A stretch of DNA of 45,431 bases from an uncultured Corynebacterium sp. (lineage in GTDB: Bacteria > Actinomycetota > Actinomycetes > Mycobacteriales > Mycobacteriaceae), in assembly GCF_943914015.1 (NCBI RefSeq), contig NZ_CALUAK010000007.1:1-45431 (forward strand), in the 5' to 3' direction. The notes beneath the pieces are model-generated. The model saw nothing but the letters and a program-made list of their open reading frames with translations, was not told where the DNA came from and searched no databases. Of the stretch, positions 16,215 to 24,905 are shown piece after piece. The number at the start of each line of letters is the position of its first letter. The stretch's first letter is position 1. The translations under genes and the position numbers were made by a program.

Positions 16215-17021
16215 TTACAGGATGGATTGTTTAGTCACGCTAGTCGGAACCTCTTTGGGCTCTGTCACAGTAGTGGTCACCGGCGCCGGTTCCTTCGGCG
16301 TGGCTGTCACCGTGGTTGTTGTGGTCTCGCGGACGGTTGTCGCGATCGGCGTGGGCTGCTTTGCAGCAGCAGTTACTGTCACGGTTTTAGTTATGGGTGC
16401 CGGAGCTGGAGCCTTGACGGTCGTAGTCTTCCAAGCAGTGGTTGGAACCGAGATTGTTTCCTTGGTGTCCGGCTTCGGAGCTGGGGTACTAACTGATGGA
16501 AGATTATCGGATTTCACCGAAAGATCGTCTTGCACGACACCATAGCCAACAAGGATAGTTTTGTATCTTCCTTCGGGATTGCATTCAAGGAAAAGGCTAT
16601 CCCCTGGAATTGGGCTTGAAGCATAGGCCGGGATCATCCAATCGAAGAGCCGGGTTTCTCCCGCTTCAATGTAGTGTTGGTGGGAAAGGTTCCATTTGTT
16701 AATTTCCTTCCTCGCCGTCAACCGATCGAATATTTTTGATGCTGCCTTAGAATCGCGTTCTGCTTTCGAGTAATAGGTTCCAGGCTCATTCCAAGGGGTG
16801 AAAATGGGCTCAATGTATTTCTTTTCTGAGACCTCCAATGAGCAGAAAAGTTCTTCATTTGTCGGGTTGGTGATGGTGATGCCGTCGGCAGCGTAAGAAT
16901 CGGTGAGGCCAATGACTGTTCACTCTTTGGATTCCGTGGGCTGGGCTGTGGCGGCCACGACACCGCCGGCGGTTACAGCAAGCGCTGCAACAATCGGAAC
17001 TGCGAGTTTTGAAATTTGCAA
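16215..17021 (-). pseudogene. Secreted protein gene interrupted by an in-frame TGA
   Basis: One leftward frame encodes a signal peptide (ISKLAVPIVAALAVTAGGV then VAATAQPTESKE), a TGA at 16920-16922, and then, still in frame, TVIGLTDSYAADGITITNPT followed by a 207-residue frame with CSLEVSEKKYIEPIFTPW and a long Thr/Pro/Lys-rich tail. The join would read ...SKEWTVIG... if the TGA were TGG, so a nonsense mutation is likely. The only start available is a TTG (17019-17021) with no ribosome site, so the 5' end may be damaged too. The mature protein, with a globular part and an extended TPAP-type tail, was probably envelope-associated. Family not recognised. A sequencing error at 16920-16922 would also explain it. 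Confidence 0.6.
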
Positions 17022-17323
17022 AAACAAAAATTAACCGACGAGGGCCGGCGGAAGTACCCGGAAATTGGATACGTGTTCGAATTCGGTTCCTCCATGTGGT
17101 GTAGTCCGATCCCGCATAAAAAGGTCTGGCTTGGCGCAGTTTTCACGTGCACGTGCCAAGCGCGGGGGAGTGCCGAGCTAAGGCGCTATTCCTCCCATGC
17201 GCCTCGATGGATCACCGCGAATGGTGTGTATGCGCCGTCCACTTGCTTGCATCCGGGTGTCACTACAGAAAGATTGCGGGGGTGCCGTACGGGGCTACTT
17301 CAAAATGCAATAACTGGCAACTG
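17022..17323. other. Intergenic region upstream of the uridine operon
   Basis: No gene is supported. The long rightward frame that crosses it (17016-17525) runs into uriR in another frame and has no ribosome site. Confidence 0.5.
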
Positions 17324-17375
17324 TTTGGATGCTGAAACTTTCGCACTAAAATATCGTGATGTAATCGTTTACATC
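17324..17375 (+). promoter_or_regulatory. uri operon promoter and UriR operator
   Basis: A -35-like TTTGGA (17324-17329) and -10 TAAAAT (17347-17352) are 17 bases apart. Just downstream, GATGTAATCGTTTACATC (17358-17375) is an 18-bp near-perfect dyad with central CG, the hallmark of LacI-family operators. Binding there would block transcription, so UriR probably represses its own operon. Confidence 0.7.
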
Positions 17376-17391
17376 GAGGTCAGGAGACAGG

Positions 17392-18381
17392 ATGGCTGCA
17401 ACAACCACCCTTGCCGATGTCGCCCGCGTTGCGGGTGTCTCCACGGCGACCGTCTCCCGCTTCCTGTCCCGCACCACCACCGTCGCACCCGAAACCGCCA
17501 CCCGAGTACAAAAGGCGATGGATGAGCTGAATTACAAGCCGAACCGCCTAGCCCGGGCGCTGCGCACCAACAGAACAGGGCAGCTCGGCGTGGTGCTTCC
17601 AGGCTTTGAAAACCAATTCTTCTTCGAGCTGCTGCTAAGCATCGAAAAGGCGGCGCGGAAACGCGGCTTCGGGGTCCTTATCGCGGGGAGCAATACGCTG
17701 CCGGATACGCTCGTCGAGCTTTCCCGGTCGCAGGCGGTGGACGGGATTCTTCTGGCGAGTTCCTCCTGGCCAATGGCGGAGCCACCGAGCGCGTCGATCC
17801 CCATGGTCTGCATCGACAGGCCCTTGCCGGGGGCGCGCAGCTCGTTCGTCAGCGTGGACAATGTAAACGGCGCCAAAGCCGTCACCGAGCACCTGCTCAC
17901 CCAGGGGGCGAAGACGTTCGGGTTGCTCACCGGCCCCATGCACATCCCGTCGGCACAGGAGCGCACGAAGGGTTTTTATGAGGCGATCTGCAACACGGCT
18001 ACCTGCATAAAGGAAGAAGAGGGGGATTTCACCGCGCAGGCGGGAGTCGACTTTGTCGACAGTTTCACCGGGCAGACCGAAGGGCTGCCTGAAGGGCTGC
18101 CCGACGCAATTTTCGCCGAAAACGACCTCATGGCCGCAGGTGTCCTCAGCAGGCTCACCGAAACGAACCAAAAAGCACTGGTCGCAGGGTTCGACGGCCT
18201 CACCTCAACGACGCAGCTGTATCCCCGGATCACCACTCTCGTGCAACCACAGGAAGAGCTGGCGCGGATAGCCGTCGACAAGCTCATCGATGCGATCGAG
18301 GGGGAGACCGCAACGGAACAGATGTACATACCTGGAACGCTCCTCATCGGAGACACCACAGCGAAGGAAGAAGGAAAATGA
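17392..18381 (+). CDS. uriR: UriR, LacI-family repressor of uridine utilisation
   Basis: A 329-residue LacI-type regulator. The helix-turn-helix and hinge are at residues 5-55 (LADVARVAGVSTATVSRFLS, NYKPNRLARALR), followed by a periplasmic-binding-protein-like effector domain. The ATG at 17392 follows GGAGA. The gene overlaps rbsK by 4 bases (ATGA) and begins the order regulator-ribokinase-MFS-nucleoside hydrolase, which in Corynebacterium glutamicum is the uriR-rbsK1-uriT-uriH operon for uridine and ribose use. A LacI-type dyad lies 17 bases before its start. The name rests on this synteny, with the ribose or uridine effector assumed. Confidence 0.85.
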   Translation: MAATTTLADVARVAGVSTATVSRFLSRTTTVAPETATRVQKAMDELNYKPNRLARALRTNRTGQLGVVLPGFENQFFFELLLSIEKAARKRGFGVLIAGSNTLPDTLVELSRSQAVDGILLASSSWPMAEPPSASIPMVCIDRPLPGARSSFVSVDNVNGAKAVTEHLLTQGAKTFGLLTGPMHIPSAQERTKGFYEAICNTATCIKEEEGDFTAQAGVDFVDSFTGQTEGLPEGLPDAIFAENDLMAAGVLSRLTETNQKALVAGFDGLTSTTQLYPRITTLVQPQEELARIAVDKLIDAIEGETATEQMYIPGTLLIGDTTAKEEGK

Positions 18382-19340
18382 GTGCAGTCTACGTGGTTGG
18401 CAGCGCCAACTTCGACCGCTTCCTCTACGTCGAGCGATTCGTCGCGGCGGGGGAGACCATTTCGTCGACAAAGCTCGAGGAGGCGTGCGGCGGGAAGGGC
18501 CTGAACCAGGCGGTCGCCGCGGCGCGCGCAGGTGCGCAGACGTGGATGGTTGGCAACCTTGGAGACGACGGAGCAGGAGAAACAATACGTCGTGCCATCG
18601 ATCAGGAGAATAACCTCCATCAGGATTTTCTTGCCACCGACGTGCATACCCCTACGGGGCAGGCGATGATCCAGATCAATGCGGAGGGCAACAACGCCAT
18701 TGTGCTTATTGCCGGGGCGAACGGCGCGGTCACCAAGGAAAGCATCGATTCCTCCTTTAATAACGCCTCTCTTGGAGGCGCCTGCCTTGGAGGCGCCTGC
18801 CTTGGAGGCGCCTCCGCAGGAGGTGTCTCCGCAGGAGACGTCGTCGTCTGCCAGCGCGAAATCCCCGATGAGATGACCCGCTACGCGCTTCTGCGCGCGA
18901 AAGAGAAGAACGCGTTTACCATCTTGAACCTCGCGCCGGGTACGAGCGACCAGACGCTGGTGGAAAACGTCGACCTGCTTATCGTCAACGAGACGGAGGG
19001 TGCGATGTTGCTAGGCACCGATGAAACAGAGCCGGAATTCATCGCCAGGAAGCTTCAACAACAAACCGGCACCGACACCATCCTCACCTACGGGGACAAG
19101 GGTGCATTCGTCGCCACCAGCACAGAACAGTTCCACGTCCCGGCCATAAAGTGCGATGTCGTGGACACCACGGGTGCGGGCGACGCGTTCGTCGGCGCCA
19201 CCGCAGCGCTTATCGCCGAGAAGAAAGACCTCACAACCGCCACCCGCTTCGGCATCGCCGCCGCCACCGCAGCCTGCGGTTCAAAGGGCGCGCAGAGCTA
19301 CCCGCAGCGCAGACCAGACTTCCAAAAATTAGCAAAGTAG
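18378..19340 (+). CDS. rbsK1: Ribokinase RbsK1
   Basis: A 320-residue PfkB-family sugar kinase that phosphorylates ribose at O5, feeding the pentose phosphate pathway. The N-terminal signature GGKGLNQAVAAARAG and the C-terminal anion-hole signature DTTGAGDAFVGA are intact; the aspartate of GAGD is the catalytic base. It is about 15 residues longer than most ribokinases because of a tandem repeat: residues 132-156 read LGGACLGGACLGGASAGGVS, encoded by five 15-bp units at 18771-18845. This sits between ANGAVTKESIDSSF and the strand VVVCQREIP, probably in a surface loop. It overlaps uriR by 4 bases. Confidence 0.93.
   Translation: MSAVYVVGSANFDRFLYVERFVAAGETISSTKLEEACGGKGLNQAVAAARAGAQTWMVGNLGDDGAGETIRRAIDQENNLHQDFLATDVHTPTGQAMIQINAEGNNAIVLIAGANGAVTKESIDSSFNNASLGGACLGGACLGGASAGGVSAGDVVVCQREIPDEMTRYALLRAKEKNAFTILNLAPGTSDQTLVENVDLLIVNETEGAMLLGTDETEPEFIARKLQQQTGTDTILTYGDKGAFVATSTEQFHVPAIKCDVVDTTGAGDAFVGATAALIAEKKDLTTATRFGIAAATAACGSKGAQSYPQRRPDFQKLAK
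18771..18845 (+). repeat. Five-unit 15-bp tandem repeat inside rbsK1
   Basis: Units begin at 18771, 18786, 18801, 18816 and 18831. The first two are identical (CTTGGAGGCGCCTGC), the third differs at one base, and the last two are more diverged. Because the unit is 15 bp, copy-number change keeps the reading frame. Confidence 0.9.
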
Positions 19341-19349
19341 GAAAACCAA

Positions 19350-20759
19350 GTGACAAACGCGAAAACCAAAAACGTCGTCCCCCTCATAGCGGCGCTCCTC
19401 ATCGCCGTCTTCGCCTTCCAGCTGAACGCGTCGATGCTGTCGCCCGCGCTGGCGACGATGGAGAAGGAGCTGCACGCCACCTCCGCCCAGATCGGCCTGA
19501 CGCAGACGGCGTTCTTCACGGCGGCGGCGCTGTTCTCCCTCTTCCTGCCCCGCTGGGGTGACCTGATCGGCCGCCGCACGGTGCTGATCGGCATGATGGC
19601 GGTGACGGGGCTCGGCTGCCTGGTCGCGGCGCTCGCGCCGAACGTGACGGTCCTCTTCCTCGGCCGCGTCATCCAGGGCGTGGCGGGCCCGACGGTGCCG
19701 CTGTGCCTCATCATGCTCCGCCAGCAGGTTCCCAATGAGAAGCAATACGCCCTGCTCCTGGGTATTATCACCTCCGTGAACGGCGGTATCGGTGGCATCG
19801 ACGCGCTGGCCGGCGGCTGGCTCGCCGGGCACTTAGGCTTCCGCTCGATTTTCTGGGTCATGGCCGGCTTCTGCCTCGCTGCGGTCATCGCGGCACGAGT
19901 AGGCACCGAGGAGTCCACCGCGGAGGAGACGCACCCCATGGACTGGAAGGGTGTCGCCCCGCTGGCCATCGCCATCGGCGCGTTGCTCACCGCCTTCAAC
20001 GAGGCGGGCAAGATCCAGGACGCGAACTGGCTGCTCGTCACCGCGCTCCTCGTAGCAGGCGCGGCAGGTATCGTCGCTTTCTGGAAGATCGAGCAACAGG
20101 TCGCGCACCCGTTGGTCACGGTCGAGTACATGTTGCAGCGCCGCACGTGGGCGCTGCTGCTGACCACGCTGCTCACCATGACGGGTGTCTTCGCCATCAT
20201 GAACGGTCTCGTTCCGAACCTCGCGCAGGACGCGGCGAACGGCCCGGGCATCTCCGCGTCGACGGTCTCCTGGTGGACGCTCACCCCGTACGCCCTGGCC
20301 GGCCTCTTCTTCGGTCCGGTTGCGGGCATGCTGGCCGCGAAGTTCGGCTACAAAAAGGTCCTCCAGGTCGGCATCGGTGGCACGCTCGTGGGCGTCATCG
20401 TCGCGATCGTCCTCACGGCGAACCCCACGCCGCTCGGTCTGCTCTTCATCTCGCTCTTCGTCGGCATCACCTACGCCGGCATCGCGAACATCATGCTCAA
20501 CGGCTTGGGCATCGTCTTGTCCCCGGCCGATAACCAGGGTTACCTCCCGGGCATGAACGCGGGCGCCTTCAACCTCGGCGCGGGCATTTCGTTTGCCATC
20601 CTCTTTGCCGTCGCCACGGTCTTCGCGGAGGGCGGCGGCGGTTACGCGGCGGGCATGGTCGCCGGTGCGATCCTCCTCGTCCTCGCGTTCTGTACTTCGT
20701 TCCTCATTCCTCGTCCGGAAACGGTTTCGGACACACTGAAAGGTAGTGAAAATGCATAA
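19350..20759 (+). CDS. uriT: UriT, MFS uridine transporter
   Basis: A 469-residue major facilitator with about 14 hydrophobic segments, of the drug/H+ antiporter-like type. The loop 2-3 motif is GDLIGRRTVL, and RVIQGVAGPTVPL marks segment 4. The start is a GTG at 19350 with AGGAAA just upstream, 9 bases after the rbsK1 stop. In C. glutamicum the gene at this place in the uri operon encodes the uridine importer, and the same role is assigned here from synteny. Its stop codon overlaps the start of uriH, showing tight coupling. The substrate is inferred, not visible. Confidence 0.82.
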   Translation: MTNAKTKNVVPLIAALLIAVFAFQLNASMLSPALATMEKELHATSAQIGLTQTAFFTAAALFSLFLPRWGDLIGRRTVLIGMMAVTGLGCLVAALAPNVTVLFLGRVIQGVAGPTVPLCLIMLRQQVPNEKQYALLLGIITSVNGGIGGIDALAGGWLAGHLGFRSIFWVMAGFCLAAVIAARVGTEESTAEETHPMDWKGVAPLAIAIGALLTAFNEAGKIQDANWLLVTALLVAGAAGIVAFWKIEQQVAHPLVTVEYMLQRRTWALLLTTLLTMTGVFAIMNGLVPNLAQDAANGPGISASTVSWWTLTPYALAGLFFGPVAGMLAAKFGYKKVLQVGIGGTLVGVIVAIVLTANPTPLGLLFISLFVGITYAGIANIMLNGLGIVLSPADNQGYLPGMNAGAFNLGAGISFAILFAVATVFAEGGGGYAAGMVAGAILLVLAFCTSFLIPRPETVSDTLKGSENA

Positions 20760-21690
20760 GATCATTCTCGATTGCGACCCCGGCCACGACGATGCGGTGG
20801 CCATCCTCCTGGCCGCCGGCAACCCGGACATCGACCTTGTGGGCGTGACGACGGTCGGTGGCAACCAGACCTTGGAGAAGGTCACCTTCAACGCCCGTCA
20901 GGTTCTCACCATCGCGAAGCTTGTCGACATTCCCCTCTTCGCCGGTGCGACCCGCCCACTCGTGCGTCCGGTCGAGGTCGCAGAGGATATCCACGGTGAT
21001 ACGGGGATGGAAATCCACGGCTATGACCTTCCCGAGCCGCGTGTTGATGTCCAGCCCACCCACGCCGTCCAGTTCATCATTGACACGGTGATGCGCGAAG
21101 AGCCCGGCACGGTCACGCTGGTGCCCACAGGGCCGCTTACCAACATCGCCCTTGCCGCCCGCCTCGAGCCCCGCATTGTTGAGCGCGTGAAGGAAGTTGT
21201 TCTTATGGGTGGTGGTTACCACGTGGGTAACTGGTCTGCTGTTGCCGAGTTCAACATCAAGATCGATCCGGAGGCCGCCCACATTGTGTTTAACGAGGCC
21301 TGGCCCGTGACGATGGTCGGCTTGGATCTCACCCACCAGGCGCTTGCCACCGCTGAGGTGGAGGAGAAAGTGAAGGCCGTCGGCACCGATGTTGCCGACT
21401 TCGTCGTGGGCCTGTTCGGCGCGTTCCGCAAGAACTACCAGGACGCCCAGGGCTTCGACGACCCGCCTGTCCACGATCCGTGCACCATCGCCTACCTCAT
21501 CGACCCGACGATCGTTCAGACCCAGAAGGTTCCCGTCGATGTGGAGCTCACCGGGGCCCTGACCACGGGCATGACGGTGGCGGACTTCCGTGCGCCGGCT
21601 CCTGCTGATTGTCACACCCAGGTGGCCACCAAGCTGGATGCCCCGAGGTTCTGGGACTTGGTGGTTGATGCGGTGAAGAGGCTGGGGTAG
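20752..21690 (+). CDS. uriH: UriH, pyrimidine/ribonucleoside hydrolase
   Basis: A 312-residue nucleoside hydrolase of the IUNH family, which splits uridine (and perhaps other nucleosides) into base and ribose using a calcium ion. The N-terminal signature DCDPGHDDAVAI with its metal-binding aspartates is perfect, and NIALAARLEPRI and EFNIKIDPEAAHIVF are also typical. The ATG at 20752 is preferred over a GTG two codons earlier, since MHKIILDCDPG is the family start; it overlaps uriT by 8 bases. The ribose produced is the substrate for RbsK1. It is the last gene of the operon and is followed by a terminator. Confidence 0.93.
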   Translation: MHKIILDCDPGHDDAVAILLAAGNPDIDLVGVTTVGGNQTLEKVTFNARQVLTIAKLVDIPLFAGATRPLVRPVEVAEDIHGDTGMEIHGYDLPEPRVDVQPTHAVQFIIDTVMREEPGTVTLVPTGPLTNIALAARLEPRIVERVKEVVLMGGGYHVGNWSAVAEFNIKIDPEAAHIVFNEAWPVTMVGLDLTHQALATAEVEEKVKAVGTDVADFVVGLFGAFRKNYQDAQGFDDPPVHDPCTIAYLIDPTIVQTQKVPVDVELTGALTTGMTVADFRAPAPADCHTQVATKLDAPRFWDLVVDAVKRLG

Positions 21691-21718
21691 TACTACTTGC
21701 CACTTGCTTTATTGAGGG

Positions 21719-21748
21719 CCTCGGGAATCGTCATCCCGGGGTTCTCTT
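21719..21748 (+). terminator. Terminator of the uri operon
   Basis: An 8-bp stem (CCTCGGGA with TCCCGGGG, one wobble) closes a 7-base loop and is followed by TTCTCTT. It lies at the end of the convergent small gene. Confidence 0.65.
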
Positions 21749-21965
21749 ACCGTAGTGCCTTGGCCTCTGTGAGCTGTTCCTTTGAGACGGGCTTGCCGTT
21801 CCACTTTTCGGTGCTTGTGGGGGACTTGCTGTCCTTGGCTAGGCGGATGCCTTCGAAGGCGAGTATTGCGACCAGAGGAATCCAAGTAAGCCACACCGGA
21901 TCACGCGTGAAGATCAGGTTGAGCACCAGGGCGATGATGGCGGCCCACGGCGGAATTCGTTCCAT
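21747..21965 (-). CDS. Small two-helix membrane protein
   Basis: A 72-residue protein of unknown function. The ATG at 21963-21965 follows AGGAG at a normal distance; an earlier in-frame start adds a region with no membrane character. Two hydrophobic segments (WAAIIALVLNLIFT, residues 6-20, and LTWIPLVAILAFEGI, residues 27-42) are followed by a charged cytoplasmic tail (RLAKDSKSPTSTEKWNGKPV). Convergent with the uri operon. No family recognised. Confidence 0.6.
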   Translation of the reverse strand: MERIPPWAAIIALVLNLIFTRDPVWLTWIPLVAILAFEGIRLAKDSKSPTSTEKWNGKPVSKEQLTEAKALR

Positions 21966-22410
21966 GGGGAGGCTCCTATTCGTCGGTGTGTCGTTGTGGG
22001 GCCGAGTAAAGTGAGCTTTGTTTAACAAAAGATGAAACAAGGCTGGGGCCACGCCGGATATTGGTGAAGGTTGGGGCAAAACGCTTCAGGGCTTGAAGCA
22101 TTTCAAGATGAACAAAGGGTGACGATCCGTACCCATTGGTCGGAATCCCTGTCTGATGATTGTAAAAACGGGTCCGTTTAGCGGCTACTGTCCACTCAGT
22201 TTATATATAGGAATCGAAAAAGAATAATAAAGGGTTATAGAATGGCCAGAGCTTAGTTAGCCCTAGCCCTTCAGTTCGCTCTGGCCGGATAGAGGGGAAA
22301 AGAGTCCCCATCCCATCTGCTGCAACGAGTCTTGACAAGCGCAACTATGACACGGATGTGCGTGCTGTTGCGAGCTCATCCGTGCCACGGAAAATGTGTG
22401 GTGGTGCAGC
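21966..22410. other. Intergenic region with hairpins
   Basis: No gene is supported. A perfect 9-bp inverted repeat (GGCCAGAGC at 22244-22252, GCTCTGGCC at 22278-22286) encloses 25 bases, and a small GGGGA/TCCCC hairpin follows (22294-22309). An AT-rich promoter-like stretch precedes them (22200-22240). This could be a small RNA, but the sequence after the hairpins is not U-rich. Confidence 0.4.
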
Positions 22411-22872
22411 TTATGAGGCGAAGGGGAAACTCACCTGTGGAATATCGTCACGCGCAATTGATGAGTCAAGGGTGACCAAGGCCACGAGGTTGGCTCCAGT
22501 GTTAGAGGTGATTGTCTTAGCTGCGTCGACGAGAACATCGCGGTCTGAATCGACGATGACAAGGAGGGCCTTGTCATCTGCTTTGAATTCGTGGTCACAG
22601 TAAAAACGGCCGAGGTCTTCCCACATACGAACACCACGTGCGTCGAGTTGACGTGCGATTTCGTAGCTCAGCACGTCGCTTTCCGATTTGCAAGAAATGA
22701 CACATGATATGTCGGTATCGGTCAATTTGTCTACGAGCCTCTTGGCAAGCTCATGAGTGACGCGGGGAAGGCTCAGCCCCGTGAATTCACTACCTGGCCG
22801 GCTTGAAGCCTTCTCCTGCTCAATGATGGCCTGGAGCTCAGCATCGGATGCGTCTTCGAGAGTCTTGCTCAT
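22411..22872 (-). CDS. Small protein resembling a phosphoribosyltransferase-like fold
   Basis: A 153-residue cytoplasmic protein I do not recognise by family. The ATG at 22870-22872 has AGGAAG upstream. The order ISCVISCKSESDVLSYEIAR (a helix after a loop) and KALLVIVDSDRDVLVDAAKT then ITSNTGANLVALVTLDSS recalls the strand-loop-helix of phosphoribosyltransferases, where the PRPP loop usually reads VDDxxxTGxT. Here the loop reads IVDSDRDVLVDA and lacks the TG pair, so catalysis is doubtful. It may be a regulatory relative. It stands alone between two intergenic regions. Confidence 0.45.
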   Translation of the reverse strand: MSKTLEDASDAELQAIIEQEKASSRPGSEFTGLSLPRVTHELAKRLVDKLTDTDISCVISCKSESDVLSYEIARQLDARGVRMWEDLGRFYCDHEFKADDKALLVIVDSDRDVLVDAAKTITSNTGANLVALVTLDSSIARDDIPQVSFPFAS

Positions 22873-23523
22873 ACATTTGCCTTCCTGTTTTGTCGGGGTC
22901 TGACCGTGAACGTCAGATCTATGTTCACCATTTTAGGACAGAAATGTAGTTTCAGGGGGAGTTCGGGTGGGGTCACGTCATTCCGTAGCACCACGTTGAA
23001 GAGCTGTGCGAGTTCTTCGTGGTGAGTTATTCATACGTGGATTCAATGTTTATCCAAATGGTCAGATATTTAAAATATTTATAATAAAATAATATTTGGT
23101 ATTTGCTTTCAACTGGAAATAAGACCTCAGGCGAGTAGGATAAATTTTGCAATCGAAAGAATTAGTCGATGCTTCTGGGTGATCCGGCAACACGGAGTCG
23201 CTATGTACGAGGCAACGTCTAGGACTAAAGAGGAATATCAGTTTTGGTGTTCCTAAACTGCGACACGGAAGCATTAACACGGGACCAGAGATGAGAGTGC
23301 ACAGCCCTGCGCCGATTATCGGCCGTCTTGACGGGCGACTCTGTTCATCGCATCCGGCAATGCCGAGTGTGCGATTGCTTTCCATAAGTTCCGTAACGCA
23401 AGACCGCGTTTGGCGAATCGTGTGTTATACATCCACCGAATTACTTCGGGTGTTTTCAGTGCTCACATCACAAGGCCTTTGGCAGTCTGCGTTTTCATTG
23501 GATTCAAACAAGGAATGGATTAC
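22873..23523. other. Long AT-rich region upstream of the amidohydrolase
   Basis: No gene is supported. Positions 23060-23110 are very AT-rich with ATTTAAAATATTTATAATAA runs. A compact hairpin (TCGCA...TGCGA enclosing CGGC-AAT-GCCG, 23348-23374) lies about 150 bases before the amidohydrolase start and may belong to a long 5' leader. Confidence 0.4.
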
Positions 23524-24849
23524 ATGCCTGGATTGAAAGAAGAAACTGCACAGAACGTTGTGAACTATGTCGACGGTCTGAAGGATCAACTTGTGAAATT
23601 CCGTCGCGATTTTCACATGCACCCTGAACTCGGATTCGTCGAGTATCGCACTACCTCCATCATCGTCTCCGAGCTTCGGGAGGCGGGCTATGAAGTGCTC
23701 GTTGGCAAGGATGCCTGCAAGGATGATGCCCGCATGGGCTTGCCCTCAGAGGAGGACGACAAGGCTGCAATCGCTCGAGCAATTGAGGAAGGTGCCGACA
23801 AACAGTTCGTCGAGTCCATTGCAGGCGGCCATACTGGAGCTGTCGCGATCTTGAAAAATGGAGAAGGCCCTGTCATCGGGATGCGCTTCGATATCGACTG
23901 CCTTCCTCTCAACGAGACCACTGTCGAGGGCCATTTTCCGGCCGACCACGGCTTCATCTCCAAGCACCCTGCGTCGATGCACGCTTGTGGCCATGATGCG
24001 CACATCACCATGGGGCTCGGCGTAGCAAAGGCGATGGCGGCGCTCAAGGACCAGTGGTCTGGTACTTTGAAGATTTTGTTCCAGCCCGCAGAGGAGGGAG
24101 TACGCGGCGCACAGGCGATGGTTGAGGCTGGTCACGTCGACGACGTTGATATCATGCTAGGTCAGCACGTGTGGCCCCACGATTTCGATGAATTTGATTT
24201 TGCTCCTGGCTCTGGTGGTGCGCTCGCTACAACCAAGTTTGATGTGGACTTCAAGGGTCTCGCTGCCCATGCATCAGGTGCTCCAGAAAAGGGCAAGAAC
24301 GCACTACTAGCAGCCTGCACGGCGGCGCTTAACCTATACGCCATTTCCCGCCATTCCGGTGGCTCGACCCGCGTGTCCGTCGGAAAGTTGGAAGCAGGGG
24401 ATACCCGTAACATCGTCGCTGAACACGCACACTTTGAGATGGAAGTACGTGGAGAGAACACGGAGATCAACCAGTACATGGCCGATCGTGCCCGCACCGT
24501 CGTGAAGGCTGCAGCAGAGATGTACGAGTGTGACTTCACAATCAAGCGCATGGGAGAAGCAATTTCGCTTGAGTCGGATCCGGAGGTGATGGATGAGATT
24601 GCTAAGGCCGGAGAGGCTGTCGGAATTCGTCCGAAGAACCCGCAGTGGGAAGAAATGACCGCCTCCGAGGATTACTCATACATGATGAAGCGAGTTCAAG
24701 ATAACGGTGGCAAAGCGTCGCTCATGCTGTTCTTCACGCCTTCGAAGGTGGGTCTGCACTCCGTTGACTTCTCCGTTGACGAGTCGGTTCTCGTCAAGGG
24801 CGTTAAGGTCTTCGTCGCAACTGCTATGGCTTACATGCCGAGAAAATAA
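23524..24849 (+). CDS. M20-family amidohydrolase, AbgA-like
   Basis: A 441-residue metallo-amidohydrolase of the M20D peptidase family. The start at 23524 (MPGLKEETAQ) is chosen because AGGA lies 9 bases before it; the frame is open further upstream but lacks a better site. Motifs include RRDFHMHPELGFVEY near the N-terminus, HACGHDAHITMGLG (zinc ligands) and QPAEEGVRGAQAMVEAG with the catalytic glutamate. The stretch DARMGLPSEEDDKAAIARAI followed by EGADKQFVESIAGGHTG resembles AbgA, a subunit of p-aminobenzoyl-glutamate hydrolase. The substrate is likely an N-acyl- or aminobenzoyl-amino acid. It precedes a DcuC-family carrier by 56 bases, which may import the substrate or export the product. 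Confidence 0.82.
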   Translation: MPGLKEETAQNVVNYVDGLKDQLVKFRRDFHMHPELGFVEYRTTSIIVSELREAGYEVLVGKDACKDDARMGLPSEEDDKAAIARAIEEGADKQFVESIAGGHTGAVAILKNGEGPVIGMRFDIDCLPLNETTVEGHFPADHGFISKHPASMHACGHDAHITMGLGVAKAMAALKDQWSGTLKILFQPAEEGVRGAQAMVEAGHVDDVDIMLGQHVWPHDFDEFDFAPGSGGALATTKFDVDFKGLAAHASGAPEKGKNALLAACTAALNLYAISRHSGGSTRVSVGKLEAGDTRNIVAEHAHFEMEVRGENTEINQYMADRARTVVKAAAEMYECDFTIKRMGEAISLESDPEVMDEIAKAGEAVGIRPKNPQWEEMTASEDYSYMMKRVQDNGGKASLMLFFTPSKVGLHSVDFSVDESVLVKGVKVFVATAMAYMPRK

Positions 24850-24905
24850 GTCACTCGCAGTCCTTCAAATGGGAAGCGACTGCTACAACACTGAATGGAA
24901 TTTTC

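Noticed and set aside
17016..17525. Rightward 169-residue frame across the uriR start
   Set aside because: It has no ribosome site, a basic low-complexity sequence, and overlaps the regulator gene in another frame.
23062..23385. Leftward 107-residue frame upstream of the amidohydrolase
   Set aside because: AT-rich end, no ribosome site and no protein-like features.
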